Shown: piece after piece, positions 1 to 5,184 of the stretch | Position numbering within the stretch: the stretch's first letter is position 1 | Layout of the letters: every line of letters starts with the position of its first letter | Assembly (NCBI GenBank): GCA_041653495.1 | Contig: JBAZFF010000014.1 | Coordinates: 1 to 11,777 of the forward strand | Direction of reading: 5' to 3' | DNA: 11,777 nucleotides | DNA from: JBAZFF01 sp041653495 | GTDB taxonomy: Bacteria; Patescibacteriota; Minisyncoccia; Minisyncoccales; RBG-13-42-11 | Notes under the pieces: generated by a model | What the model was told of the DNA's origin: nothing | What the model saw: only the letters and a program-made list of their open reading frames with translations | The model's database searches: none | Position numbers and translations under genes: made by a program

Positions 1-274
1 CCGGCCTTATTGCGACTCCGTCAATAACGAAATCTGCGGTATCAGCCATGTAAAGAGATGATTTATGTTCCACGAGAATGTCGAGTATTTGGAACTTTAT
101 CTCCCCGCGACGGATCTTTTCTCCAATGCTTGGAATTGAAACGAGGAACTCCTCCACCTTATCCATGAACCAGCCCGCGTAACAGGTCCAATAAACGTTT
201 CCCTCCATATTGAGGTCTCTATTGTGCACCGTTATCGGTTGAATAAATGGGATAAAGCTGATCTCTTCTTTCAT
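1..274 (-). CDS. Unrecognised protein, 5' part only (runs off the left edge)
   Basis: An open frame of 91 codons runs from ATG at 274-272 to the edge of the window without a stop, so the C-terminus is missing. The start is well supported: AGGAGG (281-286) lies 6 nt upstream, and a near-consensus promoter lies about 60-90 nt upstream. The protein begins MKEEISFIPFIQPITVHNRD and continues with aromatic-rich segments (YWTCYAGWF around residues 32-40). It has no obvious signal peptide or membrane segment, and I recognise no family motif. Arginine codons include CGT and CGC, whereas the neighbouring genes mostly use AGA/AGG; this and the unusually strong expression signals hint at a different origin or a regulated accessory role. 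The palindrome over its -10 box suggests repression by a dimeric regulator. It is separated from the 43-residue gene upstream by a terminator, so it is an independent transcription unit. Confidence 0.7.
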   Translation of the reverse strand, partial: MKEEISFIPFIQPITVHNRDLNMEGNVYWTCYAGWFMDKVEEFLVSIPSIGEKIRRGEIKFQILDILVEHKSSLYMADTADFVIDGVAIRP

Positions 275-280
275 AGCTCT

Positions 281-286
281 CCTCCT
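281..286 (-). promoter_or_regulatory. Strong Shine-Dalgarno sequence of the left-edge gene
   Basis: On the minus strand AGGAGG is followed by a 6-nt spacer and ATG at 274. It is one of only two strong ribosome binding sites in the window; the other, GGAGGT at 1958-1963, precedes the sigma factor gene. It fixes the start codon of the partial gene. Confidence 0.75.
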
Positions 287-323
287 AATCTTATTTCCGT
301 TTTCCTTATGTATTAATAGAATG

Positions 324-344
324 TACTGTATAAACTATACAGTA
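324..344. promoter_or_regulatory. Perfect palindrome overlapping the -10 box: probable operator
   Basis: Two 9-nt arms, TACTGTATA and TATACAGTA, are exact inverted complements separated by 3 nt (AAC on the plus strand). The palindrome covers the -10 hexamer and the predicted start site of the left-edge gene, where a bound dimer would block RNA polymerase. From memory, the arms equal those of the E. coli LexA consensus, but the spacing is CTGT-N9-ACAG rather than N8. The sequence therefore supports a dimeric repressor site; which regulator binds is unknown. Confidence 0.7.
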
Positions 345-362
345 AAAATCACGACTTGTCAA
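334..362 (-). promoter_or_regulatory. Near-consensus sigma-70 promoter for the left-edge gene
   Basis: On the minus strand the -35 box is TTGACA (357-362, 6 of 6 to consensus), the spacer is 17 nt, and the -10 box is TATAGT (334-339, 5 of 6). The predicted start is near 327, giving a leader of about 53 nt with a good ribosome binding site. It is the strongest promoter in the window by consensus match, which fits a gene that is normally repressed through the overlapping palindrome. Confidence 0.8.
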
Positions 363-393
363 ACAAAAACCCCGCTTATTAGGCGGAGTTTTT
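361..393 (-). terminator. Rho-independent terminator after murC and the 43-residue gene
   Basis: Read on the minus strand, AACTCCGC pairs with GCGGGGTT (one U-G wobble) around a 7-nt loop, followed by TTTTTGTTT. On the plus strand the wobble becomes a C/A mismatch, so the minus orientation is the better one. The T-tract runs straight into the -35 box of the next gene, so terminator and promoter are fused. Confidence 0.75.
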
Positions 394-403
394 AAATTCT
401 CAA

Positions 404-535
404 TTACATTCCCTGCCCGCCCGTCGGGGGTGTCGGAGGATTCATCGGAGTGTTTCCTTTCTTCTTCCCCTTCATCGCAAACCAGATTATCGCAATTATT
501 ATGACCGCTGCTATTACGTAATAAATTGTATCCAT
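404..535 (-). CDS. Small single-span membrane protein, 43 residues
   Basis: ATG at 535-533 opens a 44-codon frame ending in TAA at 404-406. Residues 4-21 are almost entirely hydrophobic (IYYVIAAVIIIAIIWFAM). They are followed by a basic stretch KGKKKG (22-27), then a proline/threonine/glycine tail (TPMNPPTPPTGGQGM). This is the pattern of a micro-protein with a single membrane helix; positive charges after the helix suggest an outside N-terminus and a cytoplasmic tail. The gene starts 39 nt downstream of the murC stop and is followed by a terminator, so it is probably the last gene of the murC transcript. No clear Shine-Dalgarno sequence precedes the ATG. Function is unknown. The composition is convincing as protein, but the short length leaves some doubt that it is expressed. 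Confidence 0.6.
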   Translation of the reverse strand: MDTIYYVIAAVIIIAIIWFAMKGKKKGNTPMNPPTPPTGGQGM

Positions 536-574
536 ATCATTAAAATAAAGATAATTCGACCTTGAAAAAGTTTC

Positions 575-1879
575 TTAATTCATTCTCTTTCCCTTTCCCC
601 TGCCTGTCAAGCGCAATTCGTCCACAAGCAAATAGATGTCCCCCGCCCCCATAACGATAAGGACCGTTCCCTTTTTGACATTTTCTTTCAGATACTCCGA
701 GAGAGAATCTTTTTTTAGATAGATTACGTTTTTTCTTTTGACCGCTTCCACCAGGCCCTGGGAACTGACATTTATCCCTTTTTCCTCCCTCCCCGCCACG
801 TCATAAATGTCAGTAATTATTATCTTGTCGGTCGGAGCCGTCCTGAAGGCTTTTACGAATTCTTTAAAGAGATAGTGAGTCCTTTGCTTCTGATGGGGCT
901 GGTATACGCACCAAATCTCTTTTCGGGGATATTTTTCCCTTGCCGCCTTGAGCCCAGCCATCATTTTTGTGGGATTGTGCCCGTAATCTGAAATCAGAAC
1001 GAAGGGCTTCTCCTGGACTATTTCAAATCTCCTCCAGGCTCCCTTGTATTCCGACAGGGCTTTGAAGGTCTTCTTGTCGGGTATTCCCAATTCCCTGGCT
1101 ATGAATAAGACGGCTAAAGCATTGTAAACGTTATGAGTTCCCGGAACCTTCAATATCTTTTTAAGGGTCCTTGCTTCTTTTTGTTTTAGTCCGTATTTTC
1201 TTATTTTGAGATCATTCTTTCCCAGTATCTTCTTAATGTTCTTGTCGTCCGCATTCGCTATCAATACTCCGTCTTTCCCCAAATGGGAAATATATTTCTT
1301 AAAAGTTCTTAGAATATTCCCCAGATTCTTGTAAAAATCCAAATGGTCGGCTTCTATATTAGTCAGCGTAATTATCCTTGGCCAGTAATTCAAGAAAGAA
1401 GCGAAATGTTCGTCGGCTTCTATTAAAAGGTATTTTCCCTCCCCCGGCCTGAAATTAGTGTCTCCGAATTCTTTTATCTTCGTCCCTATGATTACCGTGG
1501 GATCCAGCCCTGCTTTTTCTAAAACCAAAGCTGCCATGGCGGTCGTAGTGCTTTTCCCGTGGGTTCCGGAAACCGCAATGGTAAAGTATTCCTTGGTCAG
1601 TTCTCCGAGGGCTTCAGGATAGCTCTGACATTTGATCTTTGCCTTTCGGGCCGCTTTCAATTCCAGATTATCCGGCTTCACTGCCGGGCTGTACACGAGC
1701 AGATCTGCTACGGATTTTATATTCTTCCCGATGCTTATTTCAGCCCCCTTCTTCTTTAAAGCGTCTGTTATTTCAGAAGAAACCAAATCAGACCCGGAGA
1801 CCCTGTATCCTTTTGAGAGATAATATTGGGCTAAAGCAGAAACTCCTATTCCCCCTATGCCTATAATATGTATTTTCAT
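575..1879 (-). CDS. murC: UDP-N-acetylmuramate--L-alanine ligase MurC
   Basis: MurC is the cytoplasmic ligase that uses ATP to add L-alanine to UDP-N-acetylmuramate, the first step of the peptidoglycan stem peptide. The 434-residue product shows the family in order: an N-terminal Rossmann domain with GIGGIGVSA (7-15), the ATP loop GTHGKSTTT (105-113, Lys109), the Mur-ligase motif NIEADHLDFY (174-183), PGTHN (246-250), RRF (283-285), and a C-terminal domain with DYGHNP (298-303) and YQPHQKQRT (326-334). YGHNP and QPH favour MurC over MurD/E/F; Mpl is the nearest alternative. It is slightly shorter than usual (about 450-490 from memory), the reduction lying mainly between NIEADH and PGTHN. No other cell-wall gene adjoins it. 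The start has no Shine-Dalgarno sequence but lies about 8 nt downstream of a predicted transcription start. A 43-residue gene probably shares its transcript. Confidence 0.92.
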   Translation of the reverse strand: MKIHIIGIGGIGVSALAQYYLSKGYRVSGSDLVSSEITDALKKKGAEISIGKNIKSVADLLVYSPAVKPDNLELKAARKAKIKCQSYPEALGELTKEYFTIAVSGTHGKSTTTAMAALVLEKAGLDPTVIIGTKIKEFGDTNFRPGEGKYLLIEADEHFASFLNYWPRIITLTNIEADHLDFYKNLGNILRTFKKYISHLGKDGVLIANADDKNIKKILGKNDLKIRKYGLKQKEARTLKKILKVPGTHNVYNALAVLFIARELGIPDKKTFKALSEYKGAWRRFEIVQEKPFVLISDYGHNPTKMMAGLKAAREKYPRKEIWCVYQPHQKQRTHYLFKEFVKAFRTAPTDKIIITDIYDVAGREEKGINVSSQGLVEAVKRKNVIYLKKDSLSEYLKENVKKGTVLIVMGAGDIYLLVDELRLTGRGKGKRMN

Positions 1880-1893
1880 TGAATTTATATGGT

Positions 1894-1922
1894 ATTTTAC
1901 ACCTTAAAGACGGATTTGACTA
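1894..1922 (-). promoter_or_regulatory. Probable murC promoter with a very short leader
   Basis: On the minus strand TAGTCA (1917-1922, 4 of 6), a 17-nt spacer and TAAAAT (1894-1899, 5 of 6) precede murC. The predicted start near 1887 leaves an 8-nt leader without a ribosome binding site. Its -35 box overlaps that of the divergent sigma gene promoter. Confidence 0.45.
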
Positions 1923-1943
1923 ATGCCTGATCTTTAGTAAGAT
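1916..1943 (+). promoter_or_regulatory. Probable promoter of the sigma factor gene
   Basis: TTGACT (1916-1921, 5 of 6), a 16-nt spacer and TAAGAT (1938-1943, 4 of 6) give a predicted start near 1950 and a 20-nt leader containing GGAGGT (1958-1963), 6 nt before the GTG start. The -35 hexamer shares bases 1917-1921 with the opposing murC -35 box. Confidence 0.5.
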
Positions 1944-1969
1944 ACAGGAAAAGGAAAGGAGGTGAAAAA

Positions 1970-3316
1970 GTGATTGATATCGCTCTTTCCCAATCTAAAT
2001 ATAAAGACATTGATTCTCCGGAGATAATTTCCAGCGGGGATAATGTGGCTATTTACCTCAGGGAGATAGGCCGGATAAAACTGCTCACCATAGAACAAGA
2101 ACAGCAATTGGCCTCTTTGATTGAAAGAAAAAACTATTTAGCTTGCCTAGAAGAGAAGAAACGTACCCCCGGAGAAGTGGTGCTTGCTGCCGCCAAGGAA
2201 TTTGTTGCGGCCGGAGATGCTTTTGAAGCGATTTCCGTCTATTGCGGATTAGATCCGAAAGAGACCATATATCAAAAGGCTACCAGCCCTTTGCTCTACC
2301 AAAACACTTTCTGCTGCCTGCATCCAGATTTACTCGCCTCAGTATCCAGCCGGACCAGATCAGAAAGCCCGGAAGGAAAGGTCTCGCAATTATCCCTAAG
2401 CACGCAAATAATCTGTTGGCCGCTGATAAGGGAATTTGCCCAAGGCAAGACGGTAGCTGACTTTTGCGCCTCAATAGAATCGGATCAATTCTGGAAACTT
2501 CTTGAGGATCATCCGCAGGAAATTAGCCAGCACTTCTCCCGAATCAAGAAAGAGGCGGAGGAAGCTAAAACCAATTTGATCACGGCAAATCTCCGATTAG
2601 TTGTAAAATGGTCAAAGAAATATCAAGGATTGGGGCTATCGCTCCCTGATCTCATCCAGGATGGGAATATAGGATTAATAAGATCTACAGAAAAGTATAA
2701 TCCTAGACTGGGATATAAGTTCAGCACATATGCCACCTGGTGGATCAAGCAAAGTATTGAGCATGCGCTCACGAAAGAAGGAAAAGCAATACGGATTCCT
2801 GTCTACGCCCACGACAAGCAGTTAAAACTGTTTAAGATAAGCAACGCATTATACCAGGAGCACGGAAGGAATCCGACGGAGGAGGAGATCCTAATTGCAG
2901 CGCATTCCTCAGGCATCAATACGAGCGACCAATTACTGAAGCTGTTGTTGACAGATAATTCCGTCTATCATCCGCTCTCTCTGGACGACGAGCTTAAAGG
3001 AAAGCTTTACTCTATTGAGAATCATATGACCCTCGGCGCAACGATTGAAGACCGCAATACTCCGTCTCCGGAAGATGTGGCGCTTAAAAACGTACGGCAA
3101 GAAGGCATCTGGAATATTCTGAATAGGTTCCTGAAACCTCGTGAGAAAAGAATAATTGAGCTGAGGTTCGGCATTGAAGGCGGGCGAAAGCACACCTTAG
3201 AAGAGATAGGAGAAATATATGGCCTGACTCGCGAGCGTGTCAGGCAAATAGAGGCAACATCCCTCAGAAAATTAAAGTTTCCGCAGGCTCAAAGGGAGTT
3301 GAGCAAATACTTATAA
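1970..3316 (+). CDS. Sigma-70 family RNA polymerase sigma factor (RpoD/SigA-like)
   Basis: This promoter-specificity subunit of RNA polymerase has 448 residues and begins at GTG, chosen for GGAGGT 6 nt upstream. Region 1.2 is at 24-53 (DNVAIYLREIGRIKLL). Region 2 starts near 199 (ANLRLVVKWSKKYQGLGL, then LPDLIQDGNIGLI) and contains the melting motif YKFSTYATWW (about 249-258). Region 3 has GRNPTEEEI, and region 4.2 ends in GLTRERVRQIEATSLRKLKFP-like sequence (from about residue 414). Region 1.1 is absent. About 140 residues between regions 1.2 and 2 form a non-conserved insertion; I recall similar insertions in Chloroflexi and CPR primary sigmas. In region 2.4 the glutamine that contacts the -10 box is kept (Gln261, E. 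coli Gln437), but the position of Thr440 is Glu264, and the usual RTIRIPVH reads KAIRIPVY. It may be the housekeeping sigma or a divergent group 2 sigma; the sequence alone does not decide. Confidence 0.88.
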   Translation: MIDIALSQSKYKDIDSPEIISSGDNVAIYLREIGRIKLLTIEQEQQLASLIERKNYLACLEEKKRTPGEVVLAAAKEFVAAGDAFEAISVYCGLDPKETIYQKATSPLLYQNTFCCLHPDLLASVSSRTRSESPEGKVSQLSLSTQIICWPLIREFAQGKTVADFCASIESDQFWKLLEDHPQEISQHFSRIKKEAEEAKTNLITANLRLVVKWSKKYQGLGLSLPDLIQDGNIGLIRSTEKYNPRLGYKFSTYATWWIKQSIEHALTKEGKAIRIPVYAHDKQLKLFKISNALYQEHGRNPTEEEILIAAHSSGINTSDQLLKLLLTDNSVYHPLSLDDELKGKLYSIENHMTLGATIEDRNTPSPEDVALKNVRQEGIWNILNRFLKPREKRIIELRFGIEGGRKHTLEEIGEIYGLTRERVRQIEATSLRKLKFPQAQRELSKYL

Positions 3317-3356
3317 AACACCGCCAATTTGGAAGAGTTGACGGTGTTATTTTTTT
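3317..3356. terminator. Shared terminator of the sigma gene and thpR
   Basis: AACACCG pairs with CGGTGTT, and after one C/A mismatch CAA pairs with TTG, around a 10-nt loop. On the plus strand T7 follows, giving a good terminator directly after the sigma stop. On the minus strand the hairpin is followed by TTTTAT, a weaker exit for thpR. The thpR stop codon (3355-3357) lies in the plus-strand T-run. Confidence 0.75.
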
Positions 3357-3915
3357 ATTCTTTCAATTGATAAGATTCCAGTATTTCGTACCGGGGCCCT
3401 CCCATCTTTAAATAGCTCTCCATGACTTCTATGGAATTGACCTCGAACTCCAGGTTTACATCTTCTTCAACCTCCGGCCTTTCTTCCGGATCAATTTCTT
3501 TCCATTGCCATGTCTTTATCCTGGCCAAAGTGATGTGGGGAGAAAAGTCCCTGTTCTCTTCCTGTTGGGCCAGGCCGGAAAGGGATTCTTCCAGCTCTTT
3601 CTGTATTTTCCCCAACTCCTTGTTCTTCTCCCCTTTTGCCCAGACCATTCTCGGAGGCATTTTTTTAGGCGGCCCGTAAACAATCTTGCTGAGCTTAACC
3701 GAAAAGCTCTTATTGCCAGAAGCGACTTTGGAAACCTTACTGCATACTTCCAGAATATCCTCGTCAGCCACCTCTCCCAAGAAAGACAGCGTAATGTGCA
3801 AGTTGTCTGCCCTCGTCCACTTGGCTGGCAGGGCGGAGTTCTTCTCCTGGATCCTTTCCAGGCCCTTCTTTATGTCTTTGGGCAGGTTTACGGCAATAAA
3901 AATCCTGTGTTTCAT
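3355..3915 (-). CDS. thpR: RNA 2',3'-cyclic phosphodiesterase ThpR (2H phosphoesterase)
   Basis: ThpR (LigT family) opens 2',3'-cyclic phosphates on RNA ends to 2'-phosphates. The 186-residue product has the two family signatures HITL at 40-43 and HITL at 126-129; His40 and His126 are the predicted catalytic pair across a bilobal fold. The N-terminus RIFIAVNLP and the C-terminal pattern ESYLKMGGPRYEIL are also typical of ThpR. Length is normal for the family. The gene stands alone, converging on the sigma gene and diverging from the YfcE-like operon across an 80-nt AT-rich gap. No Shine-Dalgarno sequence precedes ATG, but TAAAAT lies so close that a leaderless mRNA is plausible. The physiological substrate in bacteria is not settled; 2'-5' RNA ligase activity is the historical annotation. 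Confidence 0.9.
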   Translation of the reverse strand: MKHRIFIAVNLPKDIKKGLERIQEKNSALPAKWTRADNLHITLSFLGEVADEDILEVCSKVSKVASGNKSFSVKLSKIVYGPPKKMPPRMVWAKGEKNKELGKIQKELEESLSGLAQQEENRDFSPHITLARIKTWQWKEIDPEERPEVEEDVNLEFEVNSIEVMESYLKMGGPRYEILESYQLKE

Positions 3916-3923
3916 ATTTTATG

Positions 3924-3929
3924 ATTTTA
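3924..3929 (-). promoter_or_regulatory. -10-like hexamer of thpR, 8 nt before the ATG
   Basis: TAAAAT on the minus strand places the predicted transcription start about 2 nt before the thpR ATG. No good -35 box is visible at 16-18 nt and no ribosome binding site is present. TATAAA at 3926-3931 is an overlapping alternative. Confidence 0.4.
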
Positions 3930-3980
3930 TATAAAAAACGTAAGAAATGGAAGGATAAAGTTTTTTTTATGGAAGCTTTG

Positions 3981-3989
3981 TGCTAAAAT
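3981..3989 (+). promoter_or_regulatory. Extended -10 promoter placing transcription start on the ATG
   Basis: TGCTAAAAT has the TGn extension plus TAAAAT (5 of 6). Its last base lies 7 nt before the A of ATG at 3996, so transcription should begin at or within a base of the start codon. There is no Shine-Dalgarno sequence and only a T-run in the -35 area. It would drive the six-gene operon 3996-7678. Confidence 0.55.
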
Positions 3990-3995
3990 TCAAAA

Positions 3996-4463
3996 ATGAT
4001 AGCCATAATTTCCGACAGCCACGATAATCTTGCGAATCTGAAAAAGGCAGCTTCTCTGATAAAAGAACAGGATATTGAAGCAATAATCCACTGCGGAGAC
4101 GCAGCTTCAGCAGACGTTCTTAAAAAAGCTTTTAAGAATTTTAAGGGGAATATCTATATATCCTTGGGGAATATGGATAAGGACAGGGGCTTCCCGCTCA
4201 AGATCAAGAGCTTTCCTAATTTAAAGATATACCCCGAGTACGGAACGCTAAAGGATATTGCCTTTGCCCATTTTCCCCAAACCGCCAGGGAGCTGGCGGA
4301 ATCCGGAAAATATAAAATAGTTTTCTACGGGCATACCCACAAGCCCTGGGAGGAAACGATAAACAAGACTAAGATGGTAAACCCCGGGAACATTGCCGGA
4401 CTTTTATACAGGGCAAGCTTTGCCACTTATGATAATGGAAGATTGAAGCTTATAATCTTATGA
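3996..4463 (+). CDS. YfcE/MJ0936-type calcineurin-like metallophosphodiesterase
   Basis: A 155-residue dimetal phosphoesterase of the small YfcE/MJ0936 family, active on phosphodiesters in vitro. The metal-binding motifs appear in order: SDSHDN (Asp7, His9), CGDA (Asp35), LGNMD (Asn59), AHFP (His92) and GHTHKP (His113, His115), with NPGN near 128. All expected ligands are present and the length is normal, so it should be active. The natural substrate is unknown for most members. It is the first gene of an operon ending in efp; its TGA overlaps the ATG of the next gene. The promoter lies directly upstream and the mRNA appears leaderless. Its role in a translation operon is not evident from sequence. 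Confidence 0.88.
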   Translation: MIAIISDSHDNLANLKKAASLIKEQDIEAIIHCGDAASADVLKKAFKNFKGNIYISLGNMDKDRGFPLKIKSFPNLKIYPEYGTLKDIAFAHFPQTARELAESGKYKIVFYGHTHKPWEETINKTKMVNPGNIAGLLYRASFATYDNGRLKLIIL

Positions 4464-4750
4464 CGATAATATTGAAAGGGCCGTTTAAAAAGAATACAAG
4501 GAACATTCTCAGGGACCTGGGATATTTTTTCTACAAACAGGATGCGGAAACCCAGGAAATGATATTCTTCCGCCCGGCCAGGGGATATCCCAGATTCCAT
4601 ATTTATTTGAAAGAAGCCGGCGGAGAAATCGCAATAAACCTGCACTTAGACCAAAAGAGGCCGGTTTACAGCCAGTCCCACGCCCACCAGGCGGAGTATG
4701 ACGGGAAGCTGGTAGAGCTGGAAGCCGAAAGAATCAAGAGCGCAATATGA
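4460..4750 (+). CDS. Conserved-looking hypothetical protein, 96 residues
   Basis: I do not recognise a named family. The protein is a small soluble alpha/beta-like chain with no signal or membrane segment. Its notable patch is RFHIYLKE (45-52), then NLHLDQKRP (60-68) and SHAHQAEYDG (73-82). His47, His62, His74, His76 and Glu79 could form a metal or catalytic site, though this is only a guess from clustering. It ends in a probable helix (LVELEAERIKSAI). I have an uncertain memory of similar proteins in Parcubacteria. Its ATG overlaps the phosphodiesterase stop (ATGA at 4460-4463) and its own stop overlaps the next ATG (4747-4750), so translation is probably coupled on both sides. Confidence 0.8.
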   Translation: MTIILKGPFKKNTRNILRDLGYFFYKQDAETQEMIFFRPARGYPRFHIYLKEAGGEIAINLHLDQKRPVYSQSHAHQAEYDGKLVELEAERIKSAI

Positions 4751-5184
4751 AAAAGACAAAGAAAGAATTGAAGGAAACAAAAATCCAGGAAATAGTGAAC
4801 TATTACTTCTTCAGCAAGGGCTGGAGTTTAGATAAGATAAAGAGATCTGCCAAGAAGAAAAAGATAATATATTCCAGGTATACGAGGCCGGCAAAGCAGC
4901 TGCTGGAGCTTTCTGGTTCGGTGAGGAAGGCCAAAGCCGCCATAGACAAGGTTGCCGCCTGGGCAAACTCCAGAAAACTGGATTACGCCATAGAAACCAT
5001 ATTCAAAAAATGGCTGGAGATAGACAAGCTGAAGCCGAAAGAGAAGGTTAAGAAGCCTTATTACAAGGGAAAGCCCATGGTCTGGTCAGAAGCCAAGAAC
5101 AAGTGGTATGTTATAGACGATGCGGCTGAATGGCTTGAGTTCGCCGACAAGGAAGAAGAAATAGACTGGAGAATAGAAGAATGA
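4747..5184 (+). CDS. Lysine-rich hypothetical protein, 145 residues
   Basis: Not recognised. The N-terminal 100 residues are very basic and probably helical, with KRSAKKKKIIYSRYTRPAKQ at about 32-51 and a long helix-like stretch VRKAKAAIDKVAAWANSRK (59-77). Residues 105-131 contain aromatic and beta-prone sequence (YYKGKPMVWSEAKNKWYVID), and the last 15 residues are acidic (ADKEEEIDWRIEE). A basic body with an acidic tail would fit RNA, DNA or ribosome binding, but this is inference. RecX was considered because of the helical, basic character, but its motifs are absent. Both ends are ATGA overlaps with the hypothetical gene upstream and fmt downstream, which favours a role connected with translation or at least co-expression. 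Confidence 0.8.
   Translation: MKKTKKELKETKIQEIVNYYFFSKGWSLDKIKRSAKKKKIIYSRYTRPAKQLLELSGSVRKAKAAIDKVAAWANSRKLDYAIETIFKKWLEIDKLKPKEKVKKPYYKGKPMVWSEAKNKWYVIDDAAEWLEFADKEEEIDWRIEE

Noticed and set aside
4747..5184. Possible RecX
   Set aside because: The protein is helical and basic, but RecX repeat motifs are not visible and there is no recA nearby.
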